A stretch of DNA of 64,000 nucleotides from Janthinobacterium sp. CG3. Lineage in GTDB: Bacteria > Pseudomonadota > Gammaproteobacteria > Burkholderiales > Burkholderiaceae_D. Below, piece after piece: positions 31,222 through 40,858 of this stretch. The notes under the pieces were generated by a model. The model saw nothing but the letters and a program-made list of their open reading frames with translations. It was not told where the DNA came from and did no database searches. Made by a program: the position numbers and the translations under genes. Numbering within the stretch: position 1 is the first letter of the stretch; each line of letters opens with the position of its first letter. The stretch covers positions 2,295,447 to 2,359,446 of the forward strand of contig NZ_KB467824.1 in NCBI RefSeq assembly GCF_000344615.1, in the 5' to 3' direction.

Positions 31222-34200
31222 TGTGGCGGTCTCCTTGTGGATCGACAAACACGGGCGAGGCGATTCTGGCCTTGATAAGCTGGCCGCCGTCCCAGGCGTA
31301 CACGGCCTGGCCGTCCTTCAGCGCGCCGCCTTCGAGCACCGCCAGCGCCACCGAATGGCCCAGGCAGGCGCTGTGGTAGCTCGACGTGACGTGGCCCAGC
31401 ATGCGGGTCTGGTCCGGGCCAGCCAGCAGTTGCGCGCCCTCGGTCAGCACCTGCGCCGGGTCGTCCGTCAGCAGGCCGACCATTTGCTTGCGGTCGCCGC
31501 GGGCCGTGTCGGCGCGCGCCAGCGAGCGCTTGCCGAGGAAGGAGAACGGCTTTTTCATGCTGACCGCCCAGGCCATGCCCAGGTCGATCGGCGTGACCGA
31601 ACCGTCGGTGTCCTGGCCGACGATGATGAAACCCTTCTCGGCGCGCAGCACGTGCATGGTTTCGGTGCCGTACGGCGTAATGTCGAACTCGGCGCCGGCG
31701 CGCATCAGCGCTTCCCACATGTAGTGGCCGTAGCCGGCGTCGACGTTGACCTCGTAGGCCAGCTCGCCGGAAAAGCTGATGCGGTAGACCCGCGCCGGGA
31801 TGCCCGCCACGGTGCCGCTGCGGCAGTCCATGAATTTGAAGGCGGCGGCCGACAGGTCGATGTCGCCGCACAGTTTCTGCAGCACGGCGCGGCTTTTCGG
31901 CCCAACCAGCGCGCAGGTCGACCAGTGGTCGGTGACCGATGTCAAATACACCTTCAGCTCCGGCCATTCGGTTTGCAGCCAGCGCTCCAGCCAGGACATC
32001 ACGCGCGCCGCCCCGCCGGTGGTGGTGGTCATCAGGAAGTGGTTCTCGCCAAGACAGGCGGTGACGCCGTCGTCCATCACCATGCCGTTCTCGTCCAGCA
32101 TCAAGCCGTAGCGGCACTTGCCGACGCCGAGCTGGCTCCAGGCGTTGGCGTAGACGCGGTTCAGGAATTCGCGCGCGTCCGGCCCGCGCAGGTCTATCTT
32201 GCCCAGCGTGGAGGCGTCGAGCATGCCGACACCGCCGCGGGTGGCGACGCATTCGCGGTCGACCGCCGCGTGCAGATCCTCACCCGGTTTGGGGAAGTAC
32301 CAGGGCCGCTGCCACTGGCCGACTACTTCAAACTTGGCGCCGCGCGCCTTGTGCGCGGCGTGGATCGCCGAATAGCGCTGCGGGTCGAAGGTGTCGCCGA
32401 CCATCGCCCCGGCCAGTACGCCGAACGCCACCGGCGTGTAGGCGGGCCGGTAGGTGGTGGTGCCGACTTCCGAAACCGGCTTGCCGAGCGCCTCGGCGGT
32501 GATGGCGAAACCGTTCACGTTCGACAGCTTGCCCTGGTCGGTGCCGAAACCCAGGCCGGTGTAGCGCTTGACCAGCTCGATGGAGCGGTAGTTTTCGCGC
32601 ACCGCCAGATGGATGTCGGAGGCCGCCACGTCGTTCTGGAAGTCGACGAAAGCCTTGGCGCCGTGGCCCTCGGCCTTGCCGTCCGGGACGCGGAAAATGC
32701 GCCGCGCCGCCTGCGCCGGCATGGCCGAATTGACGCCGGCCGTTTCCGGCGCCTTGGCCGCGCTTGGCTTGCCCAGCGCCGCGCACAGCCCGACGACGAT
32801 GCGGGTGGTCTGCGCCAGCGCGTCTTGCAGGCCGAATTCGCCGACCACCGAGCCGACGCAGGCCACGCCCGGGCGGCCGTCGACCGGCGCGACGAAGGCC
32901 AGCTTATCCTCGCTCCACTGCGGCCGGCTGCCGTTGTGGCAGAACAGATGCACGTTCGGCGACAGGCCGCCCGACGACAGCAACAGGTCGCAATCGACCT
33001 CGGCGCCGCGGCCGACCACCTTGTTGCTGCCGGCGTCGAGTTGCGCCAGGCGCGCGCCCTGCACCGCCCGGCCGCCCAGCGCCTGCGCCACGCCGTAGCC
33101 GTTAAGCAGTTCGACGCCGGCGTCGCGCGCCGCCTTGGCGCGCGACGCCAGGGCGCCGCCGCCGCGGGTGTCGGCCAAGGTCACCTGCGCGCCGGCCTGC
33201 GCCAGGTCGCGCGCCGCGCCGTAGGCCCAGTCGTTCGAGGTCAGCACCAGCACCTTCTGGCCGGCCCGCACCGCGTAGCGGTTCAAGTAAGTCTGGCCGG
33301 CCGACGCCGTCAGCACGCCCGGCAAATCGTTGTTCCCGAACACCAGCGGGCGCTCGATGGCGCCGGTCGCCAGTACCACCTGGGTGGCGCGGATCTTGTG
33401 CAGGCGCTGGCGCGGCAGCTCGGCCTTGCGCCGGCCCGGCGCCACGTGGTCCTGGATCAGCTCGACCGCCTGCACCAGCTGCTGGTCGTGCAGCGCGAAC
33501 GCGGTGGTGCGCGCCAGCCGCTTGACGTTCGCCAGGCCGTCGAGTTCGGCCACGCAGGCGCGCAACCAGGTCAGCGCGGCGTAACCGTCGATGCCCAACT
33601 CGTGGTCGGTCAGCAGCCAGCCGCCCATCTCGGCCTGCTCGTCGACCAGCATCACGCGCAGCCCGGCGCGCGCCGCCAGCAGCGCCGACCAAATGCCGCA
33701 GGCGCCGGCGCCGACCACCAGCACGTCGACGTGGTGGTGCAGATGGTCGTAGTGCTCGGGGTCGGATTCGACCGGCGCGCGGCCGTAGCCGGCGGCGCGG
33801 CGGATAAGGTCCTCGTACAGCGGCCACATCTTCGCCGGCGCCATGAAGGTCTTGTAATAGAAGCCGGCCGGCATGAAGCGCGCGGCGTGGCCCATGATGC
33901 CCTTGGCGTCGAAGTTCAGCGACGGCCAGCCGGTGGTCGAAAACGCCTGCAGGCCGGCGTACAGCTCGACCTGGGTCGCCTTCACGTTCGGCACGGTGGC
34001 GGCGCCGCGCTCCAGTTGCACCAGCGCGTTCGGCTCCTCGGCGCCGGCGCCGATAATGCCGCGCGGGCGGCCGTACTTGAAGCTGCGTCCGATCATGCGC
34101 ACGCCGTTGGCCAGCAGCGCCGAGGCCAGCGTGTCGCCGGCGTAGCCCTGCATCTGCTTGCCGTCGAAGCTGAACGAGAGGGGTGTGGCGCGGTCGATGC

Positions 34201-34234
34201 GCGCGTTGGGACGGTTGACGCGGTGCGAATTCAC
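31214..34234 (-). CDS. soxA: Sarcosine oxidase alpha subunit
   Basis: Alpha subunit of heterotetrameric sarcosine oxidase, 1006 residues. The N-terminal domain carries a 2Fe-2S-ferredoxin-like fold region without obvious cluster ligands, then a GAGACGIWSALLAA dinucleotide-binding motif (NAD side), and the C-terminal half is an aminomethyltransferase (GcvT)-like folate domain that turns the released methyl group into methylene-tetrahydrofolate. Sarcosine becomes glycine and H2O2. The GTG at 34234 overlaps the soxD stop (GTGA) and has GGAG five bases upstream; the frame upstream is a shadow within soxD. Confidence 0.92.
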   Translation of the reverse strand: MNSHRVNRPNARIDRATPLSFSFDGKQMQGYAGDTLASALLANGVRMIGRSFKYGRPRGIIGAGAEEPNALVQLERGAATVPNVKATQVELYAGLQAFSTTGWPSLNFDAKGIMGHAARFMPAGFYYKTFMAPAKMWPLYEDLIRRAAGYGRAPVESDPEHYDHLHHHVDVLVVGAGACGIWSALLAARAGLRVMLVDEQAEMGGWLLTDHELGIDGYAALTWLRACVAELDGLANVKRLARTTAFALHDQQLVQAVELIQDHVAPGRRKAELPRQRLHKIRATQVVLATGAIERPLVFGNNDLPGVLTASAGQTYLNRYAVRAGQKVLVLTSNDWAYGAARDLAQAGAQVTLADTRGGGALASRAKAARDAGVELLNGYGVAQALGGRAVQGARLAQLDAGSNKVVGRGAEVDCDLLLSSGGLSPNVHLFCHNGSRPQWSEDKLAFVAPVDGRPGVACVGSVVGEFGLQDALAQTTRIVVGLCAALGKPSAAKAPETAGVNSAMPAQAARRIFRVPDGKAEGHGAKAFVDFQNDVAASDIHLAVRENYRSIELVKRYTGLGFGTDQGKLSNVNGFAITAEALGKPVSEVGTTTYRPAYTPVAFGVLAGAMVGDTFDPQRYSAIHAAHKARGAKFEVVGQWQRPWYFPKPGEDLHAAVDRECVATRGGVGMLDASTLGKIDLRGPDAREFLNRVYANAWSQLGVGKCRYGLMLDENGMVMDDGVTACLGENHFLMTTTTGGAARVMSWLERWLQTEWPELKVYLTSVTDHWSTCALVGPKSRAVLQKLCGDIDLSAAAFKFMDCRSGTVAGIPARVYRISFSGELAYEVNVDAGYGHYMWEALMRAGAEFDITPYGTETMHVLRAEKGFIIVGQDTDGSVTPIDLGMAWAVSMKKPFSFLGKRSLARADTARGDRKQMVGLLTDDPAQVLTEGAQLLAGPDQTRMLGHVTSSYHSACLGHSVALAVLEGGALKDGQAVYAWDGGQLIKARIASPVFVDPQGDRHNV

Positions 34235-34524
34235 GCTTGCTCCTGCAGATAAAGGGGTTTGGCTTCGGCCAGCGTCCAACAGCCGGCGATGTCGTGGGTT
34301 ACCGTGTGGCGCTTCACCACCACCACCTTGCGGCAGCCGGCCGCGTGCAGCCACTGCTCCCAGTGCCAGCCCTTGGGGTTCTTGCGCATGAAGACGTAAT
34401 CGCCCCACTCCTCGTCGCTGGCGCTGTCGGGCGCGCCCGGGCGCACGATGAAGGCCTCGCCGGCGTTGGAGAACTCCTCCTCCTCGCGCGCCTCGCCACA
34501 GTGTGGACAGTGCAAAATAAACAT
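34231..34524 (-). CDS. soxD: Sarcosine oxidase delta subunit
   Basis: Small delta subunit, 97 residues. It has the zinc-binding pattern typical of SoxD: CPHCG near residue 6 and later His/Cys residues including AAGCRKVVVVKRHT. It is located between soxB and soxA with a 28-bp gap to soxB and an overlap with soxA, the conserved soxBDAG order. Confidence 0.92.
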   Translation of the reverse strand: MFILHCPHCGEAREEEEFSNAGEAFIVRPGAPDSASDEEWGDYVFMRKNPKGWHWEQWLHAAGCRKVVVVKRHTVTHDIAGCWTLAEAKPLYLQEQA

Positions 34525-34552
34525 GGCTACTCCTCTCAGTCTGTTCGTTCTT

Positions 34553-35809
34553 CTAGTGCGCGACGGCGGCGGCGCCGTGCTCGTCGATCAAATGGCCGGT
34601 GTGGAAGCGCTCCAGCGCGAACGGCGCGTTCAGCGGGTGCGGCTGGTCGTGGGCGATGGTGTGGGCGAACACGTGGCCGGAACCGGGCGTGGCCTTGAAG
34701 CCGCCGGTGCCCCAGCCGCAGTTGAAGTACAGGCCCTTGACCGGCGACTTGCCGATGATCGGGCAGGCGTCCGGCGAGACGTCGACGATGCCGCCCCACT
34801 GGCGGTTCATGCGCACCCGCGAGAACATCGGGAACAGCTGCAGGATGGCGGCGGCGGTGTGCTCGATGACGTGCGGGCTGCCGCGCTGGGCGTAACTGAG
34901 GTAGCTGTCGATGCCGGCGCCGATCACCAGCTCGCCCTTGTCGGACTGGCTGACATAGCCGTGCACGGCGTTCGACATCACCACCGTGTCGAGCATCGGC
35001 TTGAGCGACTCCGACACGAAGGCCTGCAAGGGGTGGCTTTCCAGCGGCAGGCGGATGCCGGCCATCTTCGCCAGCGTGGTCGAGTGGCCGGAGGCGACGC
35101 AGGCGACGCGGTCGGCGCGGATCGCGCCGCGCGAGGTCTGCACGCCGCGGATGCGGCCGGCCTCGATATCCAGGCCGGTCACCTCGCACTGCTCGATGAT
35201 GTCGACGCCGAGCATGCTGGCGGCGCGGGCGAAGCCCCAGGCCACCGCGTCGTGGCGCGCCACCCCGGCGCGCGCCTGGAAGCTGGCGCCCATGATCGGA
35301 TAGCGCGCGTTGGCGCTGGTGTCGAGCAGCGGGATGCGGCGCTTGACCTCGTCCGCCGACAGCACCTGGGCGTCGATCTTGTTGAGCAGGTTGGCGTTGA
35401 CGCGGCGTTCGATGTCGCGCATGTCCTGCAGCGTATGGCCCAGGTTGAAGACGCCGCGCTGGCTGAACATCACGTTAAAGTTGATTTCCTGCGACAGCGT
35501 CTCCCACAGCTTGAGCGAGTGTTCGTACAGATTCGAGGCCTCGTCGCACAGGTAGTTGGAACGCACGATGGTGGTGTTGCGGGCGGTGTTGCCGCCGCCC
35601 AGATAGCCGCGCTCGATGACCGCGATATTCTTGAGCTTGTGCTCCTTGGCCAGGTAGTAGGCCGTGGCCAGCCCGTGCCCGCCGGCCCCTATGATGATGA
35701 CGTCGTAGGACGGCTTCACTTCCGGGCTGCGCCAGGCCGGCGTCCAGTTCTCGTTCTGTCTGAAGCCCTCTTTAATCAGGCGCCACAGTGAATAGGTATC
35801 GTTTGCCAT
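34553..35809 (-). CDS. soxB: Sarcosine oxidase beta subunit
   Basis: Beta subunit and FAD enzyme of heterotetrameric sarcosine oxidase, 418 residues. The N-terminal FAD site is [17 protein letters not shown]; the DAO-type fold follows, and [14 protein letters not shown] near the C-terminus is conserved. It oxidises sarcosine to the imine that SoxA hydrolyses. First gene of soxBDAG; the ATG at 35809 ([12 protein letters not shown]) matches the family N-terminus, while the longer in-frame start at 35842 is not supported. Confidence 0.93.
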   Translation of the reverse strand: MANDTYSLWRLIKEGFRQNENWTPAWRSPEVKPSYDVIIIGAGGHGLATAYYLAKEHKLKNIAVIERGYLGGGNTARNTTIVRSNYLCDEASNLYEHSLKLWETLSQEINFNVMFSQRGVFNLGHTLQDMRDIERRVNANLLNKIDAQVLSADEVKRRIPLLDTSANARYPIMGASFQARAGVARHDAVAWGFARAASMLGVDIIEQCEVTGLDIEAGRIRGVQTSRGAIRADRVACVASGHSTTLAKMAGIRLPLESHPLQAFVSESLKPMLDTVVMSNAVHGYVSQSDKGELVIGAGIDSYLSYAQRGSPHVIEHTAAAILQLFPMFSRVRMNRQWGGIVDVSPDACPIIGKSPVKGLYFNCGWGTGGFKATPGSGHVFAHTIAHDQPHPLNAPFALERFHTGHLIDEHGAAAVAH

Positions 35810-36113
35810 TATGCGTTCCCTAGCGTTGAATCGTGACTCCATTATGAAATTTCCGATGGCGACAAAATTGATTGCAAAGGACTACGACTTGTACAAATCC
35901 GACACGTGCGGCGGCGCCTTGTCGCCGCCGGAAAGCCGCGGCGGCGCGGCGTGCCTCGCGCAGGGATTTGCGCCGATACAGGCGGCGCCGTTCCCGGCCC
36001 GTTGAGCCATATCACTTTACGAGGCGCCGGAACCTTATAAAATCATCGGAAATGACTTCCTCGATGCGCATGCCGGCGGCGAGTGGACAGGTGGGAAAAT
36101 TTTCGGAGGGGAA
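35810..36113. promoter_or_regulatory. Divergent regulatory region of soxBDAG and the glycosyltransferase gene
   Basis: About 300 bp with no convincing gene. On the minus strand TTTTGTCGCCATCGG (TGTCGC at 35859-35864) precedes soxB; the same half-site appears three times upstream of cbcV (58867-58911) and upstream of a binding-protein gene (39386-39391), so it may be a GbdR site. A GC-rich inverted repeat GGCGGCG...CGCCGCC lies near 35913-35945. The glycosyltransferase ribosome-binding site GGAGGGG is at 36105-36111. Confidence 0.45.
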
Positions 36114-37121
36114 ATGGTCTGCTCAAGCCGCGCACCGCGCGTTTCCGTTGTGATTACCACCTTCAATCGCTGTGCCTTATTATGCGTCGCCATCGACAGC
36201 GTGCTCGCGCAGGACTTTCCAGTCCATGAACGCGAAATTATCGTCGTCGACGATGGCTCCACCGACGACACCAGGTCCACGGTCGAACAACGGTACGGCG
36301 ACCGGGTACGCTATCTATACAAAGAAAATGGCGGAATCAATTCCGCTTGCGCCGCCGCGTTCGACGCGGCGACGGGCGACATCGTCGCGCAGCTCGATTC
36401 CGACGATTATTGGTATCCCAGCAAACTGTCGATCTGCGTGCCCTTGTTCGACCAGTCGCCCGACGTGGTGGCGGTCATCCACGATCTCGACATCTACAAA
36501 CCGGACAGTTCAGCCGTCAGCGGCACCAGCTGGCAACACCTGAACGTCTTGCTGTCGGAGGCCCCCTGTGACGGCTTGCTCTCCTACCTCGACGGTTATC
36601 CGATTCCCGCGACCACGTCCGGCTCCCTGTGGCGACGCTCCGCGCTGAAGCATATCCTGCCTTTTCCGGCGGGCTTGTGGGGGTTCAACGACGCCTATTG
36701 CGTCAGAAATATCGTTTTTTATGGCCGCATCTGCGCGATCAAAAAGAGCCTGGGCGCTTACCTGGTACATACCAGCAACGATTACGCCGGCGGCACCATG
36801 CGCGCCGACAAGGCCCGGCTGGAAAGAAGCATCCGCGAGTCGCGCATCATGTCCGAGGAGTTTAATCGACGTTGCGCGCTGTTCGGCCGCGCTCCCGGCA
36901 AACGGCGCATGCTGATCCAACAGTTAGCGTTGCTCGACAGTTGCGTGTCGCTCAGGCTGCTGGATAGCGGCAAATGGCCGGTGGTGAAGTGGATTATTGA
37001 CAACGAGCTTGGCATTCCGGCGCTGGCGCAAATACAAAGCATCTTGAACGTCGCGCTGCCATCGAGGCTCGCTGTCTTCATCAAAAACAAGGTGATAGGC
37101 AGGTTTGTATCGCTTGATTGA
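36114..37121 (+). CDS. Glycosyltransferase family 2 protein
   Basis: GT2-family transferase, 335 residues, cytoplasmic. The GT-A fold shows VSVVITTFNR at the start, IIVVDDGSTD for the nucleotide site and the DXD-type motif DSDD (Asp 95 to Asp 97) that binds the metal and sugar-nucleotide. The C-terminal half is poorly conserved, as usual. It stands alone on the plus strand between sox genes and a porin, with no polysaccharide genes around it. Composition looks less GC-extreme than its neighbours by eye, so it may be acquired. Donor and acceptor are unknown. Confidence 0.88.
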   Translation: MVCSSRAPRVSVVITTFNRCALLCVAIDSVLAQDFPVHEREIIVVDDGSTDDTRSTVEQRYGDRVRYLYKENGGINSACAAAFDAATGDIVAQLDSDDYWYPSKLSICVPLFDQSPDVVAVIHDLDIYKPDSSAVSGTSWQHLNVLLSEAPCDGLLSYLDGYPIPATTSGSLWRRSALKHILPFPAGLWGFNDAYCVRNIVFYGRICAIKKSLGAYLVHTSNDYAGGTMRADKARLERSIRESRIMSEEFNRRCALFGRAPGKRRMLIQQLALLDSCVSLRLLDSGKWPVVKWIIDNELGIPALAQIQSILNVALPSRLAVFIKNKVIGRFVSLD

Positions 37122-37130
37122 GGCCAACGC

Positions 37131-37165
37131 AAAAAACCCGTCCAGGCTGGAGAGTCCTGGACGGG
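37131..37165 (-). terminator. Rho-independent terminator of the porin gene
   Basis: A perfect 10-bp stem CCCGTCCAGG / CCTGGACGGG (37137-37146 with 37156-37165) and a 9-base loop, followed on the minus strand by TTTTTT (37131-37136). It lies 22 bp beyond the porin stop at 37188. Confidence 0.88.
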
Positions 37166-37187
37166 GCGAGGGAAAGCTCAATCGACA

Positions 37188-38321
37188 CTAAAACGACTGG
37201 CGCAGGCCCACCATCACACCGGTGCGGCGCAGCTTGCTCAGCCGGGGCGAGTCGCCCCACCAGTAATTGACGTCGTCGCGCGCGGCGCCGTCCCTGGCGT
37301 CGGTGCGGTCCGCTTCCAGGTAAACGCTGGTGCGCTTGGACAGCGCGTAATTGGCGACCAGCGCGACGATGTCGGCCTTGCCGCGGCCGGCGCCGGTGGC
37401 GAAGCCGGTCGCCGCGTTCGAGCCCATGCCGCCGGAGACGTTGCTGGCCGAGCCGGGCGTGACGACGCAGACGCCGGCGCAATCGGACTGGCGGTAGCTG
37501 TAATAGCCGCCCGACAGGCTTAACGCCGGCGTCGCTTGATAGCTGACGCCGCCAAACGTCATCTTGCGGCTGCGCTCGCTGGCGCCCTCTTCGCGGTTGT
37601 GCAGATGGCCCAAGTACAGCTTGGCCGGGCCGATCGCGTAGCCGCCGCCGGCGGTCCAGGTCTTGGCGGTGGTGGCGCCGTCGACCGCCCTGGCCTGTTC
37701 ATAGGCGCCGCCCAGGTTGAGCGGGCCGGCCACGTAAGCGAGGCTGGCGCCGTACGTGGCGCCGTTGCGGCCGCTGCCGCCGCGTTCGCCGAAGCCGTAA
37801 TCGAGCTGCACCGACAAAGCGCCAAACGATTTCGCGTAGACCACGCTGTTATTGATCCGATAGCCCATGAAGAAATTGTCGCCGCCGACGAAAAACGGGT
37901 CCGAATAGTAGATGCCGCCGATCGGCTGGTAGTCGAAGGCGACGTTGAGCGCGTTGTACTGGCGGCCGAAGGTCAGGCTGCCGAAGTCGCCGGTCAGGCC
38001 GACGTACGCTTGCCGCCCGAACAAGGTGTTGGAGCCGACGTTTTGCTGCTTGCCCTGGCCGGTGTCGATGCCGATGCCCGACTCCAGCTGGAACACCGCG
38101 CGCAGATCGCCGCCCAGATCCTCGCTGCCCTTGAAGCCCCACTTGCTGGCGGTCAAGCCGCCCGACACCAGTTCCGTCACGTCCTTGTTATTGCCGTCGA
38201 TATTGGTGGAATGGCGCACCGCGGCGTCCAGGTTGCCATACACGGTGACGTTGCTGGCGTGGGCGCCGCCAGCGAGCGCCAGCGCGGCGGCCAGCGCAGA
38301 GAGTCTACATTTCGGCTTCAT
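37188..38321 (-). CDS. Gram-negative outer-membrane porin
   Basis: General porin of the Porin_4 type, 377 residues. Signal peptide MKPKCRLSALAAALALAGGA with cleavage near HAS, then NVTVYGNLDAAVRHS as the first strand. QAYVGLTGDFGSLTFGRQ is the conserved loop region, and the protein ends GLRQSF with a terminal Phe. It has its own terminator downstream and lies just downstream of a betaine/choline-type binding protein; cotranscription is uncertain because a weak hairpin lies between them. Solute selectivity cannot be read from sequence. Confidence 0.9.
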   Translation of the reverse strand: MKPKCRLSALAAALALAGGAHASNVTVYGNLDAAVRHSTNIDGNNKDVTELVSGGLTASKWGFKGSEDLGGDLRAVFQLESGIGIDTGQGKQQNVGSNTLFGRQAYVGLTGDFGSLTFGRQYNALNVAFDYQPIGGIYYSDPFFVGGDNFFMGYRINNSVVYAKSFGALSVQLDYGFGERGGSGRNGATYGASLAYVAGPLNLGGAYEQARAVDGATTAKTWTAGGGYAIGPAKLYLGHLHNREEGASERSRKMTFGGVSYQATPALSLSGGYYSYRQSDCAGVCVVTPGSASNVSGGMGSNAATGFATGAGRGKADIVALVANYALSKRTSVYLEADRTDARDGAARDDVNYWWGDSPRLSKLRRTGVMVGLRQSF

Positions 38322-38350
38322 CAGGGTTCCTTTATGTACAGAGGCAAAAT

Positions 38351-38366
38351 GGCGTTCACGAACGCC
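38351..38366 (-). terminator. Short hairpin after the quaternary-amine binding protein
   Basis: GGCGTTCGTGAACGCC can form a 6-bp stem with a 4-base loop just after the stop at 38370, followed by ATTTTG on the minus strand. Weak; may be a partial terminator between the binding-protein gene and the porin gene. Confidence 0.35.
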
Positions 38367-38369
38367 GGC

Positions 38370-39260
38370 TTACTTCACATCCTTCAGCCATTTTTCCAGC
38401 ATGTCCGGATGCGACTTGATATAGGCGGTGGCCTCCTTCTCGTAGGACGTGTCCTTGGCGCGCAACATGATTCCCTCCAGGTCGGCCAGCGGAATCTTGA
38501 AATTGCTGATGAACGCCGCCGCCTTCGGGAAGTCCTGCTCGAAACCCTTGCGCGCGATCGCGTGGATCGCCTCGGCGCCACCCAGCGCCTGGTTCGGGTC
38601 TTGCAGATAACGCAGCTTGTATTTGGAGAACATCCAATGCGGGGTCCAGGTCGTGACGACGATCCACTCCTTGCGCTTGATGGCGCGGTCGAGCGCGATC
38701 ACCATCGCCGCGTCGGAACCGGTCTGCAGCTTGTAGTTGTCGAGCTTGTAGCTCTTCAGCGCGCCCTCGGACGCCTTCATCAGCCCGGCGCCGGGATCGA
38801 TGCCCTGCACCTGGTTTTTCAACTGCTTCTGCACCTCGGGCTTGCCCATGTCGGCGATGCTGTTGAGCTGCGCTTCCGGCACGTAGGCCGGCACTGCCCA
38901 GCCCAGCTTGGCGTTGTCGTACAGCACGCCCATGTCGACCAATTCGCCCGACAATTTGTCCCAGTAAGCCTTGTGCGTGGTCGGCAGCCAGGACATCAGC
39001 ATGACGTCGAGCTGGCCCTTGGCGACGCCCTGGTATTGCAGGCCGATATCGGTCATCACCAGCTCGACCTTGTAACCGAGTTTCTGCTCGATCACCTGCT
39101 TGGCGATATTGGTGACCGCTTCCGCGTCCGACCAGGCGGTCCAGCCTATGCGCAGCGCCTTGCCGTCGGCGGCGCCGGCCGCCGGCGCAACCGCGAAGGA
39201 AAGGCCGAGCACCAAGGCCGGGCACAGTGTCCGCCATCGTTGATGGCACTTATTAAACAT
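38370..39260 (-). CDS. Quaternary-amine ABC substrate-binding protein (ProX/OpuAC family, CaiX-like)
   Basis: Periplasmic binding protein of the OpuAC family, 296 residues. Signal peptide (LCPALVLGLSFAVAPAAGA) precedes GWTAWSDAEAVTN and aromatic-rich binding stretches such as LMSWLPTTHKAYW and TWTPHWMFSKY, which form the tryptophan box that holds trimethylammonium ligands. No permease or ATPase adjoins it. In Pseudomonas several such proteins (CaiX for carnitine, BetX for betaine) share the CbcVW core, which is encoded here at 59006. Ligand could be choline, betaine or carnitine. The ATG at 39260 has GGGGAAG upstream. Confidence 0.85.
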   Translation of the reverse strand: MFNKCHQRWRTLCPALVLGLSFAVAPAAGAADGKALRIGWTAWSDAEAVTNIAKQVIEQKLGYKVELVMTDIGLQYQGVAKGQLDVMLMSWLPTTHKAYWDKLSGELVDMGVLYDNAKLGWAVPAYVPEAQLNSIADMGKPEVQKQLKNQVQGIDPGAGLMKASEGALKSYKLDNYKLQTGSDAAMVIALDRAIKRKEWIVVTTWTPHWMFSKYKLRYLQDPNQALGGAEAIHAIARKGFEQDFPKAAAFISNFKIPLADLEGIMLRAKDTSYEKEATAYIKSHPDMLEKWLKDVK

Positions 39261-39385
39261 TTGCTTCCCCTTATCACTACAACCATGAATATCCACCGTT
39301 GCCGTCGATGGTGCAAGAGTGTCTTGCGGAAACGATGCAGACCTCCAGAGCATACTGTGGGGGTTTCGGCGGCAGCGCCCCATAA

Positions 39386-39391
39386 GCGACA
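39386..39391 (-). promoter_or_regulatory. TGTCGC half-site upstream of the binding-protein gene
   Basis: On the minus strand ATGTCGC occurs within the sequence TACATGTCGCTTATGG, close to CACATGTCGCTTTCAGG upstream of cbcV. A GCGACG on the same strand lies about 25 bp further upstream. A candidate GbdR half-site, based only on the shared word; its position about 125 bp before the start is suitable for an AraC-type activator. Confidence 0.35.
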
Positions 39392-39548
39392 TGTATACGA
39401 TCAAAAACGTCGCCGTGGTTGCCACGCCACAGTGGCGTGCACCGCGGCAGTGCGATTCAGGCGTGTGGCTCGGGCGGCACGGTAGAATGCTCTTGCTTGG
39501 CGGCATTACGGCCGCCGGGCCGCCGCCCCTTTCACCCCAGAACCCACC

Positions 39549-40328
39549 ATGATTCAACGCCCCGCCCGCCCGCTATTGTCCCGCCTTGCCCTGGCCTGCG
39601 GCGTACTCGGCCTGTCGGCGAGCTGCCTGGCGCGCACCGTCAGCGTGTGCATTCCCACCAACCCCTTCCCGCCGCTGACCTTCACCGACCACGACGGCCA
39701 GGGCCAATGGCTGGTGCGCAAGGCGCTCGCGCTGCAAGGCGACCAGGTGCAGTTTGCCGTGGTGCCGTGGTTGCGCTGCACCGAGGGGGTGATGGCCGGC
39801 GCCTACGACGCGGCCCTGCCGCCGTCGGCCATATACGCGGCGTCAATGGCGTTTCCGATGAGCGAGGGACAGGTCGACACGCAAAAGGCGGTCGGCGCCG
39901 TCACCATGGTGGTGCTGCGCCGCATCGGCAGCAAAGCCAACTGGGACGGCAAGGCCTTCAGCGCGCTGAGCACGCCCGTGATGTTTAACAAAGGCATCGT
40001 CTCGGTGCGGGAAAAACTGGCGAAGCTGGGCGTGCAGGGCGACGAGGGCGCGCAGGCCAACGAATCGCTGCTGCGCAAGCTGCTGGTCGGCCGCGGCGAC
40101 CTGCTGGTGATGAACGGCCTGGCCGCCGCCAACGAGCTGGCCAACGGCGACATGGCCGGCGAGCTGGAGCTGCTGCCGGCGCCGTTCCTGTCGTTCACGC
40201 TGTACCTGGCGTTCAACCGCGACTTCCAGCAAGCCCACCCGGCCTACGTCAACGCGGTCTGGAGCGAAATCGGCCGCCTGCGCGCGTCGCCGGAATTCAT
40301 CAAGCTGGCGCCGGCGCTGGCGAAATAG
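39549..40328 (+). CDS. Periplasmic substrate-binding protein, family 3-like (orphan)
   Basis: Bacterial extracellular solute-binding protein (SBP_bac_3-like), 259 residues. A signal peptide ends near SCLARTV. The mature N-terminus VSVCIPTNPFPPLTFTDHDG looks like the start of polar amino-acid binding proteins. No ABC membrane components are nearby, so it may be a sensor-domain-like or cooperating orphan protein. Ligand unknown. It is convergent with a Fur-family regulator. Confidence 0.72.
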   Translation: MIQRPARPLLSRLALACGVLGLSASCLARTVSVCIPTNPFPPLTFTDHDGQGQWLVRKALALQGDQVQFAVVPWLRCTEGVMAGAYDAALPPSAIYAASMAFPMSEGQVDTQKAVGAVTMVVLRRIGSKANWDGKAFSALSTPVMFNKGIVSVREKLAKLGVQGDEGAQANESLLRKLLVGRGDLLVMNGLAAANELANGDMAGELELLPAPFLSFTLYLAFNRDFQQAHPAYVNAVWSEIGRLRASPEFIKLAPALAK

Positions 40329-40350
40329 GCGCTAGCCCGCGGCGACCGGC

Positions 40351-40734
40351 TTACGAGTGTGCGCCGGCGCCACAGTCAGCACATTGCCCATACAGCGTCA
40401 ATTCGTGTCGCTCGACAGTAAAGCCCTTCGGCGCCAAGCCCGTCATGTTGCCCGGGCAGCCGTCCACATCAAACACCCTCTTACACACGCCGCACTGGAA
40501 ATGGTGGTGATGCCGGTGTCCGGTCGATTCGTAGCGCGGGCTATCTCCCGGCAGGGCGACGACCTGAATGGCGCCTTCATCCACCAGCAACTTGATGTTG
40601 CGGTACACCGTGGCGATGCCCACAGCGGTCCCGGCGTCTCTCGCACCGTCCAGGATTTCCTGCGGCGAAAGGGGCCTGTGTGCCGCGTCGATGATGGCGG
40701 AGATTGCGGTGCGTTGCCGTGTTGATCGTTCCAT
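40351..40734 (-). CDS. Fur-family metal-responsive regulator
   Basis: Ferric-uptake-regulator family, 127 residues, shorter than housekeeping Fur. The winged helix includes ATVYRNIKLLVDEG; the dimer domain carries HRHHHHFQCGVC and YGQCADC, i.e. two CxxC structural-zinc pairs and a metal-binding His cluster. It is divergent from a TonB receptor with a Fur-type palindrome between, so it may control that gene or be a Zur/PerR-like paralogue responding to another metal or to peroxide. Confidence 0.85.
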   Translation of the reverse strand: MERSTRQRTAISAIIDAAHRPLSPQEILDGARDAGTAVGIATVYRNIKLLVDEGAIQVVALPGDSPRYESTGHRHHHHFQCGVCKRVFDVDGCPGNMTGLAPKGFTVERHELTLYGQCADCGAGAHS

Positions 40735-40858
40735 TGCGCTGGTGTCCCGGTTTTTCAGTCTTTCTAGAAGGTAGTCATGATAGTCGAAGCACCGTCTTCA
40801 AGACAGTTCCGGCGTCGTTCTCGGGCGATAAATTGCTGAACAGCTATTTTTCCATGTT

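Noticed and set aside
31127..34252. A 1041-codon open frame on the plus strand
   Set aside because: It is fully antisense to soxA, a confident gene; long antisense frames are expected in this GC-rich sequence and the product is low-complexity Arg/His/Gln/Gly.
35810..36113. Small gene upstream of the glycosyltransferase
   Set aside because: Short frames such as 35811-36005 have no ribosome-binding site or family similarity, and the region fits a divergent promoter.
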